A DNA stretch of 5,531 nt from Endozoicomonadaceae bacterium (GCA_023146365.1 JAGLCE010000140.1:1-5531); one strand, 5' to 3'. Shown: positions 1 through 5,034, counted from the stretch's first letter. Notes: generated by a model not told the origin, from the sequence alone. A program made the numbers and translations.

Positions 1-24
1 TGGTGGCATTGATGGTGGCATTGA
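1..24. repeat. 12-bp tandem direct repeat (two visible units) at the left edge
   Basis: TGGTGGCATTGA occurs twice back to back (1-12 and 13-24). The array touches the window edge and may continue upstream. Read on the plus strand from position 2 it encodes GGID-GGID-CF followed by TAA at 32-34. It could therefore be the Gly-rich C-terminal tail of a gene that begins outside the window. With only ten codons visible this is a guess. Confidence 0.6.
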
Positions 25-92
25 TTGTTTTTAACATTTGAGTGGAGTGAGGCTCCATTCAAAAAAAAGATAATCTCTACGTACACAGCGAG

Positions 93-124
93 CCATGCAA
101 TGGTAGCAATGCGTGGTATTTTTA
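93..124 (+). terminator. possible rho-independent terminator
   Basis: CCATGCA (93-99) can pair with TGCGTGG (110-116), giving seven base pairs with one G-U pair and a 10-base loop. The stem is followed by TATTTTTAT. It lies downstream of the possible upstream reading frame ending at 34 and ahead of the phosphatase gene, where a terminator would make sense. The stem is modest and the T-run is interrupted, so the call is weak. Confidence 0.3.
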
Positions 125-278
125 TCATAGGTGTTGCTGGCTCTGATTGTAAAATTATTGTCTACTGTTCGAAATTTCATTGGCAGTTCTAAAATAGACT
201 ATCTATTAATCATTCATGAAATATAGATGTCATATTATTTTTATGGTATGTTTTGTTAGGTTTTTCTAGTTAACATTG

Positions 279-284
279 TATAAC
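279..284 (+). promoter_or_regulatory. possible -10 box for the phosphatase gene
   Basis: TATAAC sits about 36 bases before the ATG at 320 in AT-rich DNA and resembles a sigma-70 -10 hexamer. No convincing -35 element lies at the usual 16-18 base distance; TTGTTA at 253-258 is too far away. The ribosome binding site is also weak, with only AGTAGTGG at 303-310. This is suggestive placement, not a defined promoter. Confidence 0.2.
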
Positions 285-319
285 TAAACTTAATAAATAA
301 ATAGTAGTGGACAATTATT

Positions 320-1054
320 ATGTACAATATTAAATTTGTTTTTATAGCATTATTAGCATTAATGATATCTATAACCACTGTAGCCAATGAAGCCTTAATG
401 ACTGAAGGTGAACACCGTTCATTTGCGTCAAGTAGAGTCAAGTTTGTTGATCAAATTGGAGATAACTTGTTATATAGGGGGAATAAAGTTATTGAAAATA
501 ACGAATTTGTTTTTCAGAGAGTATTAGATGCTATGGTATCAGAAAACAGTCGAAAAACACCAGTTAATAACACATTGATAGCACCGAGTGCTTTGCCTGA
601 ATCAATTTATTTTATAGATGTTAATTTATTAACCATGTATAACCCTAAAGAGGTTGCTAATTTTAATATTGAAAATAATTTTTTCTTACAATATCCATCG
701 GTAGGTGAGTTGGTGCATTATGATGCCAATGCAATTTTCTTAAAAGGTTTTCTTTTGGGGATAGTGGGCAAATTAACTGACAATATCATTACAAATTTAC
801 ATGATCTATTATTAGAAAAAAAGGTTAAACTACGCATTATTTATGTACACTGTGAAGCTGGTTTAGATAGAACGGGTATTATTATTGCTGGGTATGCAAT
901 GCGTTATTTGGAGTATACATACACAGAGGCGCTTGCTCTTAATGTCAAGCTTAATCTAAGAAATCCAAATATGTCAGCACAGATGATCATTCAATTATAT
1001 GCAAAATATTTAAAAGATGTTATCGGTATTAGCACGATAGGCAATACAGATTGA
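320..1054 (+). CDS. secreted protein tyrosine / dual-specificity phosphatase-like protein
   Basis: This is a 244-residue protein with an N-terminal signal peptide: residues 1-22 have Lys5, then a hydrophobic core FVFIALLALMISI, with likely cleavage near VAN-EA. The mature protein starts with a phosphatase-like element, LLYRGNK (50-56). It carries the Cys-x5-Arg phosphate-binding loop HCEAGLDRTG at 177-186, with nucleophile Cys178 and Arg184, followed by a helix, IIIAGYAMRYL. Asp135 (in HYDANA) is a candidate general acid, but this is inferred. The protein would act in the periplasm or outside the cell, removing phosphate from phosphoproteins or another phosphoester such as a phosphoinositide; the substrate is not visible. 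There is no operon partner. The C-terminus ends (GNTD) three bases before an ISAs1 remnant, so the original tail may have been replaced. The fold class is confident; the substrate and a host-directed role are inference. Confidence 0.75.
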   Translation: MYNIKFVFIALLALMISITTVANEALMTEGEHRSFASSRVKFVDQIGDNLLYRGNKVIENNEFVFQRVLDAMVSENSRKTPVNNTLIAPSALPESIYFIDVNLLTMYNPKEVANFNIENNFFLQYPSVGELVHYDANAIFLKGFLLGIVGKLTDNIITNLHDLLLEKKVKLRIIYVHCEAGLDRTGIIIAGYAMRYLEYTYTEALALNVKLNLRNPNMSAQMIIQLYAKYLKDVIGISTIGNTD

Positions 1055-1056
1055 TG

Positions 1057-1206
1057 TAGCATTTGCGAACTATTTCAGTCGTCTGATCCACAAAGAATCG
1101 CGTAGAGTGATATGAACATGATTTCAGCCAAGATGTGGGTTGTTTTCTTTGGATCACGTGGATCAGCGAGTGTACTAAATTTGAAAAACAGAGATTTTTC
1201 AGACAT
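1057..1206 (-). pseudogene. ISAs1-family transposase, N-terminal remnant
   Basis: Read on the minus strand from ATG at 1206-1204, the frame gives MSEKSLFFKF, then STLADPRDPKK, HILAEIMFISLYAILCGSDD and a TGA at 1077-1075. The pattern DPR...LAEI...AILCG.DD is the N-terminal domain that precedes the DDE domain in ISAs1-family transposases. The TGA sits where the family normally has Trp (DDW), so a single TGG-to-TGA change would explain it. Weak further homology (a FANA-like stretch after a frameshift) runs to about 1058. All catalytic residues are gone, so the protein cannot function. The fragment is convergent with the phosphatase gene and almost touches its stop codon. Confidence 0.72.
1083..1166. 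repeat. inverted repeat inside the ISAs1 remnant
   Basis: CTGATCCAC (1083-1091) is the exact reverse complement of GTGGATCAG (1158-1166). Both arms lie in the transposase remnant, where they encode part of CGSDD and of the LADPR segment. The symmetry is probably a coincidence of coding sequence. Confidence 0.3.
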
Positions 1207-1308
1207 TAGCGTCTTATAAACAGGAAAAAGACGCCATTTTACAGGTTTTCAGGCCGTTTGACTGTTCAAATAACATTCATGTTTTTTTCCTGAGAAAGTC
1301 CTGAAATT
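1207..1308 (-). mobile_element. probable 5' leader and terminal repeat of the ISAs1 element
   Basis: The ~100 bases ahead of the dead ISAs1 transposase contain no gene. On the minus strand they begin with CAGGACTTTCTC at about 1303-1292. ISAs1-family ends typically start with CAG, and the distance to the transposase ATG (about 100 bases) is reasonable for this family. The same sequence in a 17-base version (GAGAAAGTCCTGAAATT, 1292-1308) recurs at 4556-4572, which supports its being a mobile-element end. The exact boundary and target duplication cannot be set from this window. Confidence 0.4.
1209..1234. repeat. hairpin in the leader of the ISAs1 remnant
   Basis: GCGTCTT (1209-1215) and AAGACGC (1228-1234) are perfect 7-bp arms around a 12-base loop, directly upstream of the minus-strand transposase ATG at 1206. 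In that position it could limit transposase translation or block read-in from outside, a common IS strategy. This role is inferred from position only. The CATTTT that follows on the plus strand is too weak a U-run for a good terminator. Confidence 0.35.
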
Positions 1309-1358
1309 TCTGGTTCTGTTATTTTGTAGCGGCTTCTACCCATGTTTAGTTTCCCTAT

Positions 1359-1431
1359 GCATTACCACGCGGGAGCGCGCGATTTCCAATGCTACTGATT
1401 CCAACTCTGTGCCGCAGGAGCGCGGGAACGA
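1359..1431. repeat. two degenerate GC-rich palindromic (REP-like) units
   Basis: One unit starts GCATTACCACGCGGGAGCGC (1359-1378); the second includes GCCGCAGGAGCGCGGGAACG (1411-1430). They share a CGC(G/A)GGAGCGCG core and resemble dispersed palindromic elements of gammaproteobacteria of the form ATTCCCACGC...GCGTGGGAACGA. The GC-rich block stands out in AT-rich DNA. Arms of both copies are imperfect, so they are probably eroded. No gene overlaps them. Confidence 0.5.
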
Positions 1432-1562
1432 AATACGAAAAACATCAATAGTTTGGAAGGTGAAACCTATCATAGAGTGTTGCTCTGTTTTGTCATTGAT
1501 AAAACTAATATAACACGAGGCTGTTGTTTTGGCTGCGACCTGCGCTGCGTATAGGAGAACTG

Positions 1563-1703
1563 ATGCAAATTGACCACATGATCGTCGATTTTACAGAAGG
1601 ATTTACTGATTTGAACTCGGACACAAGCCTGTTACGACTATGGTATGATATAAAGTGCTATATGGTATTTAAAGTGCTAACAGTTGAACTTTTTTCATTT
1701 TAA
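1563..1703 (+). CDS. possible 46-residue small protein, unknown
   Basis: ATG at 1563 is preceded by AGGAG (1553-1557) with 5-base spacing, a good Shine-Dalgarno site in DNA where such sites are otherwise poor. The frame runs MQIDHMIVDFTEGFTDLNSD and on to a hydrophobic end, VELFSF, stopping at TAA 1701-1703. I recognise no family. The last third overlaps an out-of-frame tandem duplication (1639-1679), so the C-terminus may be scrambled and this may be the start of a once longer gene. It ends 44 bases before the membrane protein gene and could be its leader cistron. Existence as a translated gene rests on the ribosome binding site alone. Confidence 0.3.
   Translation: MQIDHMIVDFTEGFTDLNSDTSLLRLWYDIKCYMVFKVLTVELFSF
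1639..1679. repeat. imperfect 22/19-bp tandem duplication
   Basis: TATGGTATGATATAAAGTGCTA (1639-1660) is followed at once by TATGGTATTTAAAGTGCTA (1661-1679). The second copy differs by a three-base deletion and one substitution. The 22-base offset is not a multiple of three, so it would shift any reading frame passing through. It lies about 70-110 bases before the membrane protein start. Confidence 0.75.
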
Positions 1704-1747
1704 AAAATCTATTGATATATAGGGATAAATAATAGGGGTACTGTAAT

Positions 1748-2608
1748 ATGGAATCATTGAGTGCAACACATGCTGATTATCGGTTAAATTCGTCGAGCGG
1801 GTCAATTGTAAATAATACAGTGCCAGTACCATTTAATGCTAGGAATGTGTTTATTGCAACGCTATGTGTTCAACTACAAAAGCTGGAGGAGGTTAAGACT
1901 CAGGGCAGTGAGATAAATGCTAGAGAAACGACTAAGGAAAAAAGAATCAGTGCAGCCACAGACACGACTGATTCTACGGTGCTTTCTACGTTTCTTTCTG
2001 CGTTGTTTGTTCCTTTAATTGCCTCTGTAGTGGTAGCATCTCTTCTGGCGATTTTTGTTGGACTTATTGCCTCATTAATTTTTATAGCTCATGTTGTTTT
2101 AATAGTAGTAGTGGCTGCAATAATGACATGGGTTCTATTGAAATATAGTTCAGATAGTTCAGCTAGTTCAGCTAGTTCAGCTCATAAGATAGACCTGTTT
2201 TCTAAAGATTATCGTAAAGATTCTTTATGTGAGATTGAATTAATTGCCGACGATTGCTTTCTGTATGATGATATTCCTAAAGATGACAAAAATTATTGTT
2301 TTTTTTGTATTTTAATGGATTTGCACAACTTAGAGCTCGTTAATAGAGATTCCGAACTATCAAATCATATAAATAAACTATATGTTAAAATGCACAGAAT
2401 TCTTGCCTTAGAGGATATAGCACAGAAAAAATTATTTGAATACGCTGAAAAATTTGATAATGGTGATGTTGAATATTTCGAGTCGCAGATAGAAAGATAT
2501 ACGTTACTCAAGCGTAAAGCCCGAGAAAGCTTGTTGATGTTAACGCCAGAGGACAAAAAACATGAAGGTTATTTGAACAGTCAAACGGCTCGAAAATCTG
2601 TAGAATGA
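1748..2608 (+). CDS. membrane protein of unknown family with SSA repeat and Cys-containing C-terminal domain
   Basis: This is a 286-residue protein not assignable to a family. AGGGG at 1734-1738 with 9-base spacing supports the ATG at 1748. Layout: a polar N-terminal segment with a short charged stretch (1-75); a long hydrophobic block (about 79-132), enough for two membrane spans with a very short turn near Gly105 or Ala113-His115; a flexible SSDSSASSASSA linker (134-145) encoded by a 9-bp repeat; then a soluble acidic/charged domain (146-286). This domain has Cys161, Cys170, Cys184 and Cys187 and a helix-rich, probably coiled, end (about 205-265). There is no signal peptide. A tight hydrophobic hairpin with both soluble ends on one side is the simplest topology. 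Such hairpins occur in secreted effectors that insert into host membranes, but that role here is a guess. It stands alone, flanked by repeats and IS debris. Confidence 0.7.
   Translation: MESLSATHADYRLNSSSGSIVNNTVPVPFNARNVFIATLCVQLQKLEEVKTQGSEINARETTKEKRISAATDTTDSTVLSTFLSALFVPLIASVVVASLLAIFVGLIASLIFIAHVVLIVVVAAIMTWVLLKYSSDSSASSASSAHKIDLFSKDYRKDSLCEIELIADDCFLYDDIPKDDKNYCFFCILMDLHNLELVNRDSELSNHINKLYVKMHRILALEDIAQKKLFEYAEKFDNGDVEYFESQIERYTLLKRKARESLLMLTPEDKKHEGYLNSQTARKSVE
2147..2182 (+). repeat. 9-bp in-frame tandem repeat, four units
   Basis: AGTTCAGAT is followed by three identical AGTTCAGCT units, encoding SSD-SSA-SSA-SSA at residues 134-145 of the membrane protein. The unit is three codons, so gain or loss by slippage would change linker length without breaking the frame. 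The three identical copies suggest recent expansion. Confidence 0.9.
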
Positions 2609-2743
2609 CGTCTTTTTACTGCAGTTAAGACCTTTAGTATGATCTGGATTATTGATGCCACTAAATATCCGAGTATTGATGGCAGTCATTTATAGGTAAC
2701 CTTAGACGTATGATACACGACCTTCAGCAGAGTTGAGGTAGTA

Positions 2744-3331
2744 ATGAGCAAGGTCGACGGTCGTAAAATATCCCATGAAGTTCGCGAACGCATTCGGTTT
2801 GAAGCCATTAATGTGTGGCTTTCAGGCCTGAGTGCCCCCGCTGTTGCCGTCAAATACGGAACCTCCAAGATAAATAGTCTACCAGTGGATCAATCGCTAT
2901 AAAAACGGTGGTTTCTAAGCCTTAAAAACCAAATCGGGTATTGGTAGAGGCCAAAAATCCACATTAACCTCGATCCAGAAAGATCGGCTTAGTTTGATCC
3001 TCAGGACAAAAACTCCAGTGGACTATGGTTACCAAACATCACTGTGGACGTGCCCCATTGTCGCTCAGATTATCAAAGATGAATTTCACGTTGAGTATAC
3101 CGTAACTTCGATAAACAAAGTCCTCCACAAGATGGGGTTTACTCCCCAAAAACCTTGCTGGAGAGCGTGGCAGCAAGATCCAAAAAAAAGAAAGAAAGGC
3201 TGACACATTGTTATCCTGAAATTTCACAACAAGCTGATGAATCCGATGCCACTATTTTCTTTCTGGATGAGTCGACAGCCAAGTCTGAACACCACCGAGG
3301 GCGTAGGTTGACTGGTATTGAGGGTTTGTGA
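2744..3331 (+). pseudogene. IS630-family transposase, frameshifted and truncated
   Basis: The frame opens at ATG 2744 (MSKVDGRKISHEVRERIRFE...) with the helix-turn-helix region WLSGLSAPAVAVKYGTSK. An extra base near 2870-2876 shifts it to the frame giving VYQWINRYKNGGF, then TAA at 2916-2918, where a sense codon is expected. It continues through LRTKTPVDYGYQTSLWTC (about 2991-3044) and VTSINKVLHKMGFTPQKP. A lost base near 3195-3200 returns it to the first frame: LTHCYPEISQQADESDATIF, FLDES, HHRGR, then TGA at 3329-3331. The Asp in FLDES is the first residue of the IS630 DDE triad. The second Asp and the Glu are missing, so it is inactive. Homology fades near GIEG (about 3325), where group II intron sequence begins. 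Confidence 0.85.
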
Positions 3332-3431
3332 ATGACACGAGCAACGATGAAATTGAAGAGCCGGATGCGGTAATTCCGCATGTCCGGATCTGCATGGGGG
3401 GCGATCAGGCCGCTGGTCGTTCTACCATGAC
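3332..3431 (+). mobile_element. 3' tail of a group II intron (domains V-VI)
   Basis: Domain V is at 3358-3390: GAGCCGGA pairs with TCCGGATC (one G·A mismatch), followed by a two-base bulge (TG), an inner stem TGCGG/CCGCA and a short loop. The catalytic AGC triad is present. Domain VI follows: GCGATCAG pairs perfectly with CTGGTCGT, and an unpaired A lies in TCTACC (A3424). Seven bases on is ATGAC, ending in the expected AC, so the intron's 3' splice site is about 3431. Everything upstream (domains I-IV and the reverse transcriptase) is absent, replaced by the IS630 remnant. It cannot splice by itself. The upper boundary (3326-3340) is approximate. Confidence 0.78.
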
Positions 3432-3498
3432 TGACGCTTCCAGTTTCAACTCCTTATACTAAGACATCTGCTTTTTCATTATCTACCTAATCTAAATA

Positions 3499-3530
3499 TA
3501 TCGATAAATATTATGGTAATTTTATCGATA
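3499..3530. promoter_or_regulatory. strong palindrome, candidate operator upstream of the formylglutathione hydrolase gene
   Basis: TATCGATAAA (3499-3508) and TTTATCGATA (3521-3530) are perfect 10-bp inverted arms. The interior ATTA/TAAT (3510-3513 / 3517-3520) extends the symmetry around a TGG loop, with one bulged T. Each arm contains the self-palindromic TATCGATA, so two copies of an 8-bp site lie 24 bp apart. There is no U-run, so it is not a terminator. It is about 140 bases before the hydrolase start, a plausible place for a regulator binding site; the regulator is unknown. Confidence 0.5.
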
Positions 3531-3631
3531 GCTCTTTAGGATAAAGGATTATAGATTGTAACCGTTTACCAGTAGTAGGTGATAGGGGTGAGAGCGATCA
3601 ACAACCCCACACTTTCAATGGAAAATAGATA

Positions 3632-3637
3632 TATAAC
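3632..3637 (+). promoter_or_regulatory. possible -10 box for the formylglutathione hydrolase gene
   Basis: TATAAC in ATAGATATATAACC lies 34 bases before the ATG at 3672, which would give a short leader carrying the AGGTGA site. No good -35 hexamer is found at the standard distance. The resemblance to the -10 consensus is all that supports it. Confidence 0.2.
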
Positions 3638-3660
3638 CGGGATGCCACGCGTTCCAGCAC

Positions 3661-3666
3661 AGGTGA
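3661..3666 (+). promoter_or_regulatory. ribosome binding site that fixes the hydrolase start
   Basis: AGGTGA, five bases before ATG 3672. The same frame is open further upstream to a GTG at 3579, but those 31 extra residues (IGVRAINN...) resemble nothing in the family. Family members begin at MSEPLE, so this site and homology both place the start at 3672. Confidence 0.75.
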
Positions 3667-3671
3667 ACTCC

Positions 3672-4529
3672 ATGTCCGAACCGCTGGAATTACTCGAAAA
3701 TTACCGCGCCTTTGAGGGGTGGCAGAAACGGTATCGCCATCCGTCGCAAACCCTGCATTGTCCGATGACCTATTCCATCTATCTGCCGCCACAAACCAAC
3801 ACTGCTAAAAAAGCTCCCGTCGTTTACTGGCTCTCGGGATTGACCTGTAGTGATGAAAACTTCTCTACCAAAGCAGGTGCCCAACGGATTGCTGCTGAAC
3901 TTGGGTTAGCACTGGTTATGCCCGATACCAGTCCTCGTGGTGACCGTGTTCCCGATGCCGAAGACCAGGCTTACGACCTTGGGTTGGGCGCAGGATTTTA
4001 CATCAATGCGACTCAGGCTCCCTGGAATCACCATTACCAAATGTATGACTACATCACAAAGGAATTACCAACACTCATCGAGCAAACATTCCCCGTTACC
4101 AATCAGCGTGCGATCTCTGGTCACTCCATGGGTGGTCACGGCGCATTGATGGTAGCGTTAAAAAATCCAGGTAGATATCTCTCTGCTACAGCCTTTTCCC
4201 CCATTGTGAATCCAACGCAATGCCCTTGGGGGAAGAAAGCATTTAGCCATTATTTGGGTGATGATAAAGAAAGTTGGAAAGCCTGGGATACAACAGAGCT
4301 GATACTCTCCAGCGCTGACGCTGACAATGTACCCATACTGATTGATCAAGGTACTGAAGACAGTTTTCTCAAGAAACAGCTACTGACCGAAAACCTTATC
4401 TCGGCCAGCAAGATAAAACATTATCCTGCTAAAATCCGTTACCAGCAAGGTTATGATCACAGCTATTATTTTATTGCGTCATTTATAGAAGAACACTTAA
4501 GGTTCCATGCTCAACAATTTGATGCCTAA
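3672..4529 (+). CDS. fghA: S-formylglutathione hydrolase (frmB/yeiG/fghA type)
   Basis: This 285-residue cytoplasmic esterase of the alpha/beta-hydrolase fold (esterase D family) hydrolyses S-formylglutathione to formate and glutathione, the last step of glutathione-dependent formaldehyde detoxification. Length is normal for the family (about 280). Visible family marks: FEGWQKRYRH near the N-terminus, YWLSGLTCSDENF (52-64), MPDTSPRG (83-90), the nucleophile elbow GHSMGGHGA with Ser152 (150-158), SPIVNPTQCPWG (176-187), the acid in DQGTED (likely Asp230) and GYDHSYYF with His263. The triad Ser-Asp-His is intact, and the C-terminus FIEEHLRFH is family-like, so the enzyme should be active. Its base composition is clearly more GC-rich than the neighbours. 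The usual partner, the class III alcohol/formaldehyde dehydrogenase (frmA/adhC), is absent from the window; upstream is IS and intron debris, downstream an IS4 fragment starts at once. Confidence 0.93.
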   Translation: MSEPLELLENYRAFEGWQKRYRHPSQTLHCPMTYSIYLPPQTNTAKKAPVVYWLSGLTCSDENFSTKAGAQRIAAELGLALVMPDTSPRGDRVPDAEDQAYDLGLGAGFYINATQAPWNHHYQMYDYITKELPTLIEQTFPVTNQRAISGHSMGGHGALMVALKNPGRYLSATAFSPIVNPTQCPWGKKAFSHYLGDDKESWKAWDTTELILSSADADNVPILIDQGTEDSFLKKQLLTENLISASKIKHYPAKIRYQQGYDHSYYFIASFIEEHLRFHAQQFDA

Positions 4530-4539
4530 CCGCGGGGTC

Positions 4540-4705
4540 ATTATCTTGCAGGATGGAGAAAGTCCTGAAATTGATTCCGGTGTCTATCCGGTGTCTAAGA
4601 TAGATGAGCTACTTGCTGACCGTGAGTTCATTGGTCAAAAATGGTTCAAATGGCTGGATGACCAGGGCATCATCTGTCGACTACGAATCAAGGCATATTT
4701 CTTGG
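4540..4705 (+). pseudogene. IS4-type (DDE_Tnp_1) transposase, internal fragment
   Basis: The plus frame through this stretch contains SKIDELLADREFIGQKWF, followed by KWLDDQGI and CRLRIK. LLADREFIG..W..WL...GI...IRIK is the conserved block around the second catalytic Asp of IS4-family transposases. No N-terminal domain and no C-terminal YREK-type Glu block are present. Upstream of SKID the match is doubtful: that part holds a duplicated CCGGTGTCTA (4577-4586 and 4588-4597) and a 17-base match to the ISAs1 end at 1292-1308. The fragment begins just after the hydrolase stop and ends around 4700-4710 inside the 3' part of a minus-strand gene. Confidence 0.72.
4577..4597. repeat. short tandem duplication CCGGTGTCTA
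   Basis: CCGGTGTCTA is repeated with one intervening base (4577-4586 and 4588-4597), just before the conserved IS4 block. It may be a small duplication that scrambled the transposase upstream of SKIDELL. Confidence 0.6.
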
Positions 4706-5009
4706 TACGTTTAAAAATTTCAAACACTTTGGATATATCGTTTTCTTTAAATTTCTTGTTTTTTTTAATAAATGAAACGATGAATTTTTTATGATTTGAT
4801 CGATAACATGGTTTTGATTTATCAATCGTAAATCTAGGATCAAAATGCGGATGAAATTGTTCGATATGTTTAATAAGGTGCATTTCTGTATACTCAGTCT
4901 TTTCTGTATCTGTATCTGTATCTGTATCTTTAATTACCATATAATCGGATATATCTTTACTATAAGTCGCTTTAACTACATATGATTTCTGCGTTTCCGC
5001 TATCGCCAT
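4635..5009 (-). CDS. unknown protein, 3' part of a split gene, C-terminus truncated by IS4 DNA
   Basis: This frame gives 124 residues if started at ATG 5009 (MAIAETQKSYVVKATYSKDI). The body is polar and Lys-rich, with a Asp-Thr repeat (residues 28-35) coded by four GATACA units, a His-rich patch HIEQFHPHFDPRF (48-60) and a basic stretch KKFIVSFIKKNKKFKEND. No family is recognised and no membrane span or signal is seen. The last ~18-20 residues (IRSRQMMPWSSS...) are the antisense of the IS4 fragment, so the natural C-terminus is lost. There is no clear ribosome binding site before ATG 5009. The same frame is open upstream (NEELLTVKES) to the nine-A run, where it can join the 53-codon frame that begins at 5196. 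It is therefore more likely the second half of one gene than an independent one. Confidence 0.45.
   Translation of the reverse strand: MAIAETQKSYVVKATYSKDISDYMVIKDTDTDTDTEKTEYTEMHLIKHIEQFHPHFDPRFTIDKSKPCYRSNHKKFIVSFIKKNKKFKENDISKVFEIFKRTKKYALIRSRQMMPWSSSHLNHF
4905..4928 (-). repeat. hexanucleotide tandem repeat, four units
   Basis: TGTATC occurs four times in a row on the plus strand (GATACA on the coding strand), giving DTDTDTDT in the unknown minus-strand protein. Six-base units keep the frame, so slippage here would lengthen or shorten the protein and not switch it off. Confidence 0.9.
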
Positions 5010-5034
5010 AGATTCTTTAACAGTTAATAACTCT

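Noticed and set aside
40..60. Hairpin GAGTGGAG/CTCCATTC followed by eight A residues, as a terminator
   Set aside because: A rho-independent terminator needs T after the stem on the transcribed strand. Here plus has A after the stem, and minus has no T-run after it.
201..228. ATCTAT...ATAGAT inverted repeat upstream of the phosphatase
   Set aside because: Six-base arms in AT-rich DNA, not sharing a centre with the inner TTCATGAA; expected by chance.
2611..2632. GTCTT...AAGAC hairpin after the membrane protein gene as a terminator
   Set aside because: Only five base pairs around a 12-base loop, with the T-run inside the hairpin and only a short T-run after it.
2865..3203. Programmed frameshifting of the IS630 transposase
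   Set aside because: Some IS630 elements do shift frame. Here there are two separate shifts, an internal TAA and loss of the catalytic C-terminus, so decay explains it better.
3579..3671. N-terminal extension of the formylglutathione hydrolase from GTG 3579
   Set aside because: The 31 residues have no family counterpart, and AGGTGA plus homology put the start at ATG 3672.
3937..4149. Plus-strand frame of 70 codons inside the hydrolase gene
   Set aside because: It is an out-of-frame shadow of a strongly conserved enzyme gene and has no features of its own.
4710..4794. Plus-strand continuation of the IS4 frame (FLVRLKISNTL...)
   Set aside because: IS4 homology ends near RIK; the rest is the antisense of the unknown minus-strand gene.
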